Shown: positions 1-4,338 of the stretch, piece by piece | Layout of the letters: every line of letters starts with the position of its first letter | Position numbering within the stretch: the stretch's first letter is position 1 | From: an uncultured Clostridia bacterium | GTDB lineage: Bacteria > Bacillota > Clostridia > Oscillospirales > Acutalibacteraceae | Assembly: GCA_947626485.1 (NCBI GenBank) | Contig: CANQSG010000112.1 | Location: 1 to 6,288, forward strand | Direction of reading: 5' to 3' | DNA: 6,288 nt | Notes under the pieces: model-generated | Told to the model about the DNA's origin: nothing | Databases searched by the model: none | What the model saw: the letters and a program-made list of their open reading frames with translations, nothing else | Made by a program: the position numbers and the translations under genes

Positions 1-254
1 TCCTGACGAAAGAAGAAGGCGGCCGCCATACGCCGTTCTTCAACAACTATCGCCCGCAGTTCTATTTCCGCACCACCGACGTTACCGGCGTCATCTCGCT
101 GCCCGAAGGCACCGAGATGTGCATGCCCGGCGACAACGTCGAGATGGACGTCGAACTGATCACCCCGATCGCCATCGAAGAAGGTCTTCGTTTCGCGATC
201 CGTGAGGGCGGCCGCACGGTCGGCTCCGGCGTCGTCACCAAGATCAACGCCTAA
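1..254 (+). CDS. tuf: Elongation factor Tu, C-terminal part (5' truncated by window edge)
   Basis: EF-Tu is the GTPase that carries aminoacyl-tRNA to the ribosomal A site in the cytoplasm. Only the last 83 complete codons are here, read from base 3 to the TAA at 252-254. They match domain 3 (the second beta-barrel): an opening TKEEGGRHTPFF, then NYRPQFYFRTTDVTG, the PGDN turn, and the ending IREGGRTVGSGVVTKI, which is almost invariant in bacterial EF-Tu. The G domain and domain 2 lie before the window. The protein ends at the usual family position, so the 3' end is intact. A strong intrinsic terminator starts 23 bases after the stop, so this is the last gene of its transcript, probably the str operon or a separate tuf unit. 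Identification is secure. Confidence 0.97.
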   Translation, partial: LTKEEGGRHTPFFNNYRPQFYFRTTDVTGVISLPEGTEMCMPGDNVEMDVELITPIAIEEGLRFAIREGGRTVGSGVVTKINA

Positions 255-276
255 CCGTCCCTCTGAACAAAGAAAA

Positions 277-304
277 GGGCGCAGGATTTCCTGCGTCCTT
301 TTTT
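277..304 (+). terminator. Intrinsic terminator of tuf
   Basis: A 9-bp stem (277-285 with 290-298, one G-U pair) with an ATTT loop is followed by six T residues (299-304). It lies 23 bases past the tuf stop codon. Confidence 0.93.
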
Positions 305-343
305 CATGCCATGAAACCGCTTTTTTTCGGCGCAGCTGTTGCC

Positions 344-369
344 AAAAAACGGCGGCGCAATGCGCCGCC
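344..369 (-). terminator. Intrinsic terminator of the XRE regulator
   Basis: On the minus strand a perfect 8-bp all-GC stem (369-362 with 358-351) with a 3-base loop is followed by G and then six T residues (349-344). It sits 33 bases after the stop of the regulator at 403-945. Together with the tuf terminator it insulates the two convergent genes. Confidence 0.9.
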
Positions 370-402
370 GGTGGAAAATTTTGCGGAAAACTGTTCCGAC
401 TT

Positions 403-945
403 TTATTTCGCGCTGCACAGGCGGTCGAGCAGGTTGAAGACCTCGTCGATTTCGCGCTGCGTTTCGAGCTGCCGGAACAGCAACACCAGATCCTGCTCGA
501 TCGCTTCGAGGCAGGTGAAGTCAAGGTCATCCTCCGACGCGTGGCGAATCCGCTCGGCGCGCTCCCGCTCGGCGGGGGTGTAGCGCGGGCGACCGCGCGG
601 CGGCTTTGTCTCCTCCGGTTCGGCGGCGGCAAGGGCTGGGTCGGCGGCGTCCGCCAATTTTAGATGCGCCGGGTCGTTGCCCGCCAGGTCGGCGGTGTAG
701 CTCGGGGGCAGCGCCTCGTTCGCCGCTTCCTCCTCGAGGCCGTCGCCGCACAGGTATTCCACCGAAACGCGGAACATTTGGGCGAGCACCTTCGCGTTGC
801 GCAGCGACGGGTTGCCGGTCTTTTCGATGTGCGCGTAGGTCGTGCGCGTGATCCCGAGCGCGTTTGCCACCTGCTCCTGGCTCAGGTTCAGCTGTTTCCG
901 GCAGGCTCGAATGCGTAAATTCATGTTTTGTTTCATCTGACTCAT
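403..945 (-). CDS. XRE/Cro-CI-family transcriptional regulator with AT-hook-like linker
   Basis: The protein has 180 residues. Residues about 8-66 form a Cro/CI-type helix-turn-helix. The core LSQEQVANALGITRTTYAHIE (about 21-41) holds the two HTH helices, and YLCGDG at the end is the usual exit of this domain. An acidic, Ala-rich linker follows (about 70-112), then PPRGRPRY (115-122), a canonical AT-hook core (RGRPR), then a charged C-terminal helical part (about 125-180) that may dimerise. The ATG at 945 has GGGAG six bases upstream; Met4 and Met8 are less well placed. It is divergent from tRNA-Thr and has its own terminator. The shared 74-base gap carries a large inverted repeat that could be its operator. 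The target genes cannot be read from the sequence. HTH assignment is firm; the AT-hook function is inferred from the motif alone. Confidence 0.88.
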   Translation of the reverse strand: MSQMKQNMNLRIRACRKQLNLSQEQVANALGITRTTYAHIEKTGNPSLRNAKVLAQMFRVSVEYLCGDGLEEEAANEALPPSYTADLAGNDPAHLKLADAADPALAAAEPEETKPPRGRPRYTPAERERAERIRHASEDDLDFTCLEAIEQDLVLLFRQLETQREIDEVFNLLDRLCSAK

Positions 946-974
946 AAGAAACTCCCGATTTCTGAAAAATTTTC

Positions 975-1003
975 TTGACGAATTGCGATTTTGCTGGTAT
1001 AAT
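975..1003 (+). promoter_or_regulatory. Promoter of tRNA-Thr (sigma-A type, extended -10)
   Basis: The -35 box is TTGACG (975-980), followed by a 17-base spacer and a perfect TATAAT (998-1003). TGG directly before the -10 makes it an extended -10. Start is expected near 1010, about 10 bases before the mature tRNA 5' end. Confidence 0.9.
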
Positions 1004-1014
1004 CGTATTCGTCA
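976..1014. promoter_or_regulatory. Large inverted repeat over the tRNA-Thr promoter, candidate operator
   Basis: TGACGAAT at 976-983 and ATTCGTCA at 1007-1014 are perfect 8-base inverted arms. Inside them CGATT (986-990) faces AATCG (1001-1005). Each arm therefore carries two tandem CGA(A/T)T elements. Arm starts are 31 bases apart, about three helical turns, and the dyad covers the -35, spacer, -10 and start region. The adjacent divergent XRE regulator is the natural candidate to bind it. The symmetry is directly visible; the operator role is inferred. Confidence 0.6.
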
Positions 1015-1019
1015 GGCAC

Positions 1020-1095
1020 GCTGAAGTGGCTCAGTTGGTAGAGCAGCTGATTCGTAATCAGCAGATCGTGGGTTCGAGTCCCATCTTCAGCTCCA
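1020..1095 (+). tRNA. tRNA-Thr, anticodon CGT
   Basis: The full cloverleaf can be folded by hand. The acceptor stem is GCTGAAG paired perfectly with CTTCAGC. The D arm is GCTC/GAGC with loop AGTTGGTA. The anticodon arm is GCTGA/TCAGC with loop TTCGTAA, giving anticodon CGT, which reads the threonine codon ACG. The variable loop has 5 bases. The T arm is GTGGG/CCCAT around TTCGAGT, with one G-U pair. The discriminator base is T and the CCA end is encoded in the DNA (1093-1095). ACG is a common threonine codon in a GC-rich genome. The gene has its own promoter and terminator, so it is a single-gene unit. Confidence 0.97.
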
Positions 1096-1099
1096 TGGC

Positions 1100-1130
1100 G
1101 CGGCAGGCGTTTCGCCCTGCCGCTTTTTTT
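1100..1130 (+). terminator. Intrinsic terminator of tRNA-Thr
   Basis: An 8-bp GC-rich stem (1100-1107 with 1116-1123) with an 8-base loop is followed by seven T residues (1124-1130). Read on the minus strand the hairpin has no T tract after it, so it does not end the opposing DUF4364 transcript. Confidence 0.92.
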
Positions 1131-1163
1131 CGCTGAAAACGGGGAAGTGCGCCGTCCGCTTCG

Positions 1164-1769
1164 TCAGATTTCGTCGGCGTCGGGCGCGGGCTTGTCGGCT
1201 TTCGGGTCGGGGCGGTGCATCGTGCTGCCCGTCATACGCTCGAGCACGTCGGCGTAAATGCCGGACGGGTCCTCGAGGAAGCGGTCGCGGATCATCTGCG
1301 CCTGCCCCTCGTCGGCGACGTAGAGCCGAATCGTCATGAGCTCGCGGTCGCCCTCGTTCACCGCGCAGGAGATGAGCCGTCCGGCGCCCTGCGGGAGGAT
1401 TTCGATTTTGGTCTCCCGCTCGTGTCGGCGGCGGGCGAGCATCCGTGCTGCGGCCTGATAGGCCTTTTCCCGCACGGTAAAGGGCAGGGAGGTGCGCAGC
1501 GTCTCGGCGGCGTCGCGCCCCGAAGGCGTGATGCAGTAGGCGTCGGGCTCGTCGGCGGCGCTGATTTGCCGCTGTTCGAGCAGCGCGTGGATTCCTTCCT
1601 CCACCTCGAAATAATTCGCCAGCCCCTCATAGTGCAGCAGCTCGGCGAGCCGCTTCCCGGGGACGGGCTCCTGTGCGGTCGACAGGATATAGCAAATCAA
1701 AATCCGGACCTCGGCGGTGCTGAGCAGCCCGCCCGGCGCCACCCCGGCGCGCAGCGCGTCTTGTTCCAT
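1164..1769 (-). CDS. DUF4364 family protein (winged-helix-like)
   Basis: The protein has 201 residues and resembles the DUF4364 family of Clostridia and relatives, whose members look like winged-helix DNA-binding proteins of unknown role. Supporting signatures are an N-terminal helix of type RILICYILSTAQEPVPGKRL (about 22-41), NYFEVEEGIHALLEQRQI (about 52-69), a wing-like YCITPSGRDAAETL (78-91), a basic helical stretch with ARRRHERETK (112-121), and the beta-rich half MTIRLYVADEGQAQMIRDRF (about 145-164). A charged, Pro/Asp-rich tail of about 20 residues may be lineage-specific. The ATG at 1769 has an AAGGA element about 9 bases upstream. It starts 21 bases after the flavoprotein stop, so the two are probably one operon. 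No terminator is seen downstream. Family call is by recognition of the pattern; function is unknown. Confidence 0.8.
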   Translation of the reverse strand: MEQDALRAGVAPGGLLSTAEVRILICYILSTAQEPVPGKRLAELLHYEGLANYFEVEEGIHALLEQRQISAADEPDAYCITPSGRDAAETLRTSLPFTVREKAYQAAARMLARRRHERETKIEILPQGAGRLISCAVNEGDRELMTIRLYVADEGQAQMIRDRFLEDPSGIYADVLERMTGSTMHRPDPKADKPAPDADEI

Positions 1770-1790
1770 AACATCCCGTCCTTTTTTGGT

Positions 1791-2291
1791 TTAAAGTGGC
1801 TCGCCGTCCGTTCCGCAGACGATTTGCGTCGCCGTCAGCGTCGCATTCGTGACGGTCAGGGCGGGCTTGAGCTGTTCGGTAAGCGCGGCGGTGCAGTCGT
1901 CCCTGCCGCCGCAGGTCAGCAGCATCACGACGTCGCGCGGCGTTTCAATGGGCTTTTTCACACCGCGGGCGAAGCGGGCGTTGTAATAAACCTGCAACCG
2001 GTCGAGCAGCGCCTTGAGCGGTGCCGGAAAGCCGCGGTTGTAGACCGGCGTCGCGATGACGACGAGGTCGCTCGCTTCAAACGCCGCGTAAAACTCCCGC
2101 AGATCGGGCTTGCTGCAGCCCGCCGCCGTTTTGCAGTGCCCGCAGTCGTCGCAGGGCAGCGGCGGCGTAGCGAAGCAGTCGAACCGCCGCGCGTCTGTCA
2201 GCCCTGCGCGGGCGAGGTAATCGTCGAGCAGGCGCCGCGTGTGCCCGTTCTCGTGGGGCGAGCCGTACAAAATCAAAACCCTTTGATACAA
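1791..2291 (-). CDS. Flavodoxin-fold NAD(P)H-dependent FMN reductase-like protein with Cys cluster
   Basis: The protein has 166 residues from a TTG start. Residues 4-18, RVLILYGSPHENGHT, are the first strand and the phosphate-binding loop of the flavodoxin-like fold. SDLVVIATPVYNRGFPAPLKALLDR (74-98) is the second FMN-binding region. Between them Cys47, Cys50, Cys53 and Cys59 give C-x2-C-x2-C-x5-C. This spacing fits the compact cluster motif of iron-sulfur flavoproteins, but many plain FMN reductases carry a similar pattern, so a 4Fe-4S cluster is possible and not proven. A start at the ATG at 2378 would add 29 Arg/Lys/Asn-rich residues unlike the family and place a good promoter (2322-2350) inside the gene. 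The TTG at 2291 lies just before the first strand, with a G-rich Shine-Dalgarno (2296-2301) 4 bases upstream. It is the first gene of a likely operon with DUF4364. The substrate is unknown. Confidence 0.85.
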   Translation of the reverse strand: MYQRVLILYGSPHENGHTRRLLDDYLARAGLTDARRFDCFATPPLPCDDCGHCKTAAGCSKPDLREFYAAFEASDLVVIATPVYNRGFPAPLKALLDRLQVYYNARFARGVKKPIETPRDVVMLLTCGGRDDCTAALTEQLKPALTVTNATLTATQIVCGTDGEPL

Positions 2292-2321
2292 GCCGCTCCC
2301 CCCCGATTCGTTTCTATCCTT

Positions 2322-2350
2322 ATTATACCGTTTCCACACATTTTTTGCAA
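2322..2350 (-). promoter_or_regulatory. Promoter of the flavoprotein-DUF4364 operon
   Basis: On the minus strand TTGCAA (2350-2345), a 17-base spacer and a perfect TATAAT (2327-2322) form a sigma-A-type promoter. Start is expected near 2315, giving a leader of about 24 bases before the TTG start codon. This decides the start against the upstream ATG at 2378. Confidence 0.75.
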
Positions 2351-2417
2351 CCCTGTTTTTTCTCCGTGGATTTCTCAATGCTTATCGAAAAAATCGCTGT
2401 TTTTTACGAACTTCTGA

Positions 2418-2446
2418 ATATTGTATTGCAATTCGCCATACAATAT
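2418..2446. promoter_or_regulatory. Inverted-repeat operator of the RelB-type antitoxin
   Basis: ATATTGTAT (2418-2426) and ATACAATAT (2438-2446) are perfect 9-base inverted arms separated by 11 bases. The dyad spans the -35 box and most of the spacer of the antitoxin promoter. RelB/DinJ proteins bind such palindromes through ribbon-helix-helix dimers to repress their own operon, so autoregulation is the likely role (inference). Confidence 0.78.
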
Positions 2447-2454
2447 GGTATAAT
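2426..2454 (+). promoter_or_regulatory. Promoter of the antitoxin gene
   Basis: TTGCAA (2426-2431), 17 bases, then a perfect TATAAT (2449-2454) with TGG before it (extended -10). It lies 23 bases upstream of the ATG at 2478 and overlaps the operator dyad. Confidence 0.85.
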
Positions 2455-2477
2455 CAGAAGCAGAAAGGCAGGTGCTT

Positions 2478-2777
2478 ATGATGGCAACAAAAAGCGCAAA
2501 TGTAACGGCACGTGTGCAGCCGGAAATCAAACGGCAGGCGGAGGCGGTTTTGGACAAGCTCGGACTGCCCGTTTCGGTTCTGATCGATACCTTATACAGA
2601 CAAATCATTATGACGGGCGGCGTTCCGTATTCTCTCACCGTCCCCAAACTGCCGACAAGAGACAGCTTGACCGATGAGCAGTTTCACGCCATGATGGAAA
2701 AAGGCTACAATCAAGCGCAATCCGGCGAAGGACTGCCCGTAGACGAAGCCTTTTCCAAAATCCGTGAGGGTATTTAA
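2478..2777 (+). CDS. RelB/DinJ family antitoxin (orphaned)
   Basis: The protein has 99 residues from the ATG at 2478. Starts at GTG 2472 or ATG 2481 are also possible: AAAGG lies 9 bases before 2478, and AGGTG 6 bases before 2481. The N-terminal part, from SANVTARVQPEIKRQAE (6-22) through SVLIDTLYRQIIMTGGVP, is a typical RelB/DinJ ribbon-helix-helix, with one beta strand for operator binding and two helices for dimerisation. The C-terminal part (about 60-99) would be the flexible toxin-wrapping segment. RelB antitoxins neutralise RelE/YafQ-type mRNA endonucleases and repress their own operon. Length and both ends look intact. The gene that should follow is only a toxin fragment, so this antitoxin has no partner here. 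Base composition is clearly more AT-rich than in the flanking genes, suggesting transfer. The family call is strong. Confidence 0.9.
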   Translation: MMATKSANVTARVQPEIKRQAEAVLDKLGLPVSVLIDTLYRQIIMTGGVPYSLTVPKLPTRDSLTDEQFHAMMEKGYNQAQSGEGLPVDEAFSKIREGI

Positions 2778-2912
2778 ATACGCGGTAACTTTCCCGTCTA
2801 CTATTTGGTTGACGAGGAAAGGAAAACCGTGTGGGTAACGGCGGTAATTTACGGGCGGCGAGATCAAATTTCAGCGTTGCGTGATATGCCGCCGGATAAC
2901 GCTGAACGATAA
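2778..2912 (+). pseudogene. RelE/ParE-type toxin, C-terminal remnant
   Basis: Forty-four codons directly after the antitoxin stop, in the same frame, read RGNFPVYYLVDEERKTVW, then VTAVIYGRRDQISALRDMP, ending at TAA 2910-2912. This resembles the last two to three beta strands and C-terminal helix of RelE/ParE toxins: the 'GN-(F/Y)-xV-x-Y-x-VD-E-x-K-x-V' strand pair and the 'A-V-I-Y-G-(R/K)-R-D' segment. Roughly the first half of a normal toxin of about 90-100 residues is missing, and there is no start codon or ribosome site for the rest. A deletion joining the end of the antitoxin to the middle of the toxin is the simplest explanation. The basic GRRD segment survives, but the lost N-terminal helices should make the fragment inactive. 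Confidence 0.82.
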
Positions 2913-2943
2913 TTCGAAGTTTCCCGGAGAATAGTAAGGAATA

Positions 2944-3264
2944 ATGCAGGATAAAAAGCCGACAAACAAAAAATTGATGATGTTACCACTTATACTGGGC
3001 ATCTCATCTTTTTGCATTTTTGCGCTTTATTTTTACAGCGCAAATCATGCACCCTACACATACACCGATATTATATTTGTAGGACCGATACTCTCCTTTA
3101 TTGGCGTGATTGTTTCCATTATTACGAGGAGGAGCAGAAAACTTTATCCCACGTTATGGACGAGTGGACTTATCGTCTGTTTATTTAGCTTTGTAATATG
3201 TGTTCTGATTATTATATTATTGATCGCAATTATGGCAGCTGCGTCTAATGGAAATTGGATTTGA
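2944..3264 (+). CDS. Small membrane protein, three predicted transmembrane helices
   Basis: The protein has 106 residues and I do not recognise the family. A short basic N-terminus (MQDKKPTNKK) leads into three hydrophobic helices at about 11-31, 42-60 and 72-98. A basic loop RRSRKLYP (62-69) lies between helices 2 and 3. By the positive-inside rule the N-terminus and this loop are probably cytoplasmic, although that is hard to reconcile with an intervening single helix; helices 1 and 2 may form a hairpin. TAAGGA ends 3 bases before the ATG, a tight but usable ribosome site; ATG codons at residues 12-13 are less likely because they would cut into helix 1. It lies 31 bases after the toxin remnant and may be read from the antitoxin promoter. 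The AT-rich composition matches the patch, not the chromosome around it. Function is unknown. Confidence 0.65.
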   Translation: MQDKKPTNKKLMMLPLILGISSFCIFALYFYSANHAPYTYTDIIFVGPILSFIGVIVSIITRRSRKLYPTLWTSGLIVCLFSFVICVLIIILLIAIMAAASNGNWI

Positions 3265-3331
3265 TACAGTCATGAGATTACAACGGAAATTCCCGTTTGT
3301 CGAACGAAACGCAACCGAATCCCGAAAACCA

Positions 3332-3377
3332 GACCGCCCGCGCACCGGCTTCCCGGTGAAAAGCCGGCGGTCTTTTT
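3332..3377 (+). terminator. Bulged intrinsic terminator closing the AT-rich patch
   Basis: GACCG (3332-3336) pairs with CGGTC (3368-3372), and CCGGCTT (3345-3351) pairs with AAGCCGG (3361-3367), leaving an 8-base bulge on the 5' side. Five T residues follow (3373-3377). An alternative fold pairs GACCGCC (3332-3338) with GGCGGTC (3366-3372) around an inner CACCGG/CCGGTG hairpin (3343-3348 with 3353-3358). It would end transcripts of the antitoxin and membrane protein. The rest of 3265-3420 shows no gene. Confidence 0.72.
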
Positions 3378-3420
3378 CTTTCCGATACATTTCATTTTTG
3401 CAAGTCTGTTTTTCTCCCCC

Positions 3421-3449
3421 TTGCAATTTTCGCCGCGTTGGGCTATACT
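3421..3449 (+). promoter_or_regulatory. Promoter of the coiled-coil Pro/Glu-rich protein gene
   Basis: TTGCAA (3421-3426), a 17-base spacer and TATACT (3444-3449) form a sigma-A-type promoter 21 bases before the start codon. Confidence 0.75.
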
Positions 3450-3470
3450 GAACAAAAGAGGTGACGCACG

Positions 3471-4181
3471 ATGAAAAAGAAAGACCTTCTCGCCCAGAAC
3501 CTTGCGCTGTATGAACGGGTGCAGCAGGCTTCCGTTCAGATGGAGCAGTCGCAGGCGCGCATCGCCGCCCAGCAGCAAGAGATCGACGCGCTGACCGCCC
3601 AGCTTCGCGCGCTCGAGGAACGCCTGCAAACCGCCGAACCCGCCCCCGAAACGCCGCCCGAGCCGCCCGCCTCCGCGTCGGTAACCACCGCTGAACCCGA
3701 GACGGAACCGACGCCGGAACCCGCGCCGGAAGGCGAAACGGAAAGCGAATCGGAAATTGAGCCGGAACCGTCGCCGGAGCCCGTCCCCGAACCCGTCCCC
3801 GAACCCGAAGCGGCGCCGGAGCCCGACCCGGAACCCGCCGTGCCCGCCCCCGAACCGGAAACGCCGCCCGCGCCGGAAGCTGCACCAACGCCGCCCGTCG
3901 ACCCGGCGATTTTCGACGTGCCGCTGCGGGAGGAATCGCAGTACGGCGCGCAGGTGATCGGCACGATCGTCCTTGAGGCGACCAAGGCGGGCAACGCGCT
4001 GGCAAACGAGCCCAACGCGCGGGAGCTGATGAGCCTGATCCTCGGTCGCACCGAGCTCGCGAAATACGAAATTTTCCACATCTGCGAATCGGCGCAGTCG
4101 TTCGACGAAAAAAAGGCCGCCATCGACGAGCAATATCGCCGCGCGATCGAATATTTCGGCATCGTCCGCGGCCAGATGTAA
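3471..4181 (+). CDS. Hypothetical protein: coiled coil, Pro/Glu-rich linker, conserved-looking C-terminal domain
   Basis: The protein has 236 residues; I cannot name a family. Residues about 5-54 are heptad-like and rich in Gln, Ala, Leu and Glu (for example QQQEIDALTAQLRALEERL), a likely coiled coil. Residues 55-146 are a low-complexity acidic linker of PEP-type units (EPEPSPEPVPEPVPEPE and similar), probably an extended spacer. Residues about 147-236 form a compact helical domain with normal composition (YGAQVIGTIVLEATKAG, LILGRTELAKYEIFHICE, YRRAIEYFGIV). No signal peptide or membrane helix is seen, so it is probably cytoplasmic. AGGTG lies 7 bases before the ATG, and a promoter and terminator frame the gene as a single unit. 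A structural or scaffold role is only a guess from the architecture. Long open frames on the opposite strand are composition artefacts of the linker. Confidence 0.8.
   Translation: MKKKDLLAQNLALYERVQQASVQMEQSQARIAAQQQEIDALTAQLRALEERLQTAEPAPETPPEPPASASVTTAEPETEPTPEPAPEGETESESEIEPEPSPEPVPEPVPEPEAAPEPDPEPAVPAPEPETPPAPEAAPTPPVDPAIFDVPLREESQYGAQVIGTIVLEATKAGNALANEPNARELMSLILGRTELAKYEIFHICESAQSFDEKKAAIDEQYRRAIEYFGIVRGQM
3643..3908 (+). repeat. Low-complexity Pro/Glu repeat region within the coding sequence
   Basis: The linker is encoded by degenerate GAR/CCN codon pairs. The clearest exact unit is a 12-base repeat, GARCCCGTCCCC, in two tandem copies at 3778-3801. Such tracts can change length by slippage in multiples of three without breaking the frame. 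Confidence 0.7.
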
Positions 4182-4196
4182 CGCTTTTTTCCCGAA

Positions 4197-4225
4197 ACCG
4201 ATCGGTTCCCGCCGGTCGGTTTTTT
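4197..4225 (+). terminator. Intrinsic terminator after the Pro/Glu-rich protein
   Basis: A 9-bp stem (4197-4205 with 4212-4220, one U-G pair) with a 6-base loop runs into six T residues (4220-4225), 15 bases past the stop. It separates this gene from sigG. Confidence 0.92.
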
Positions 4226-4287
4226 CGCGCCGTAAAACGGAATTGTCGAATTTTTGCCCACCCTGCGACCGAAAAAATTTTTTCTTC

Positions 4288-4317
4288 GTTTAGTTCGGCA
4301 CACGCCCGGCAATACTT
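4288..4317 (+). promoter_or_regulatory. Candidate forespore sigma-F promoter of sigG
   Basis: GTTTA (4288-4292), 15 bases, then GGCAATACTT (4308-4317). Against the Bacillus sigma-F consensus GYRTA-N15/16-GGNRANAHTR the -35 matches 4 of 5 and the -10 matches 9 of 10. sigG is a known sigma-F target in B. subtilis. The start would fall near 4324, giving a very short leader that begins at the Shine-Dalgarno. No sigma-A promoter is evident here. Confidence 0.62.
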
Positions 4318-4338
4318 TTTGCAGAGGGGGCGTGCGTC

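Noticed and set aside
202..663. Plus-strand frames over the tuf end and XRE gene
   Set aside because: They cross two terminators and read the XRE gene in antisense; the composition is arbitrary.
1215..2417. A 400-codon open frame on the plus strand
   Set aside because: It runs antisense to DUF4364 and the flavoprotein, crosses two gene ends and a promoter, and shows no domain pattern.
2778..2912. Toxin remnant as a functional small gene
   Set aside because: There is no start codon or ribosome site, and the N-terminal half of the RelE/ParE fold is missing.
3282..3298. Short hairpin AACGG/CCGTT in the gap after the membrane protein
   Set aside because: Five base pairs without a T tract; expected by chance.
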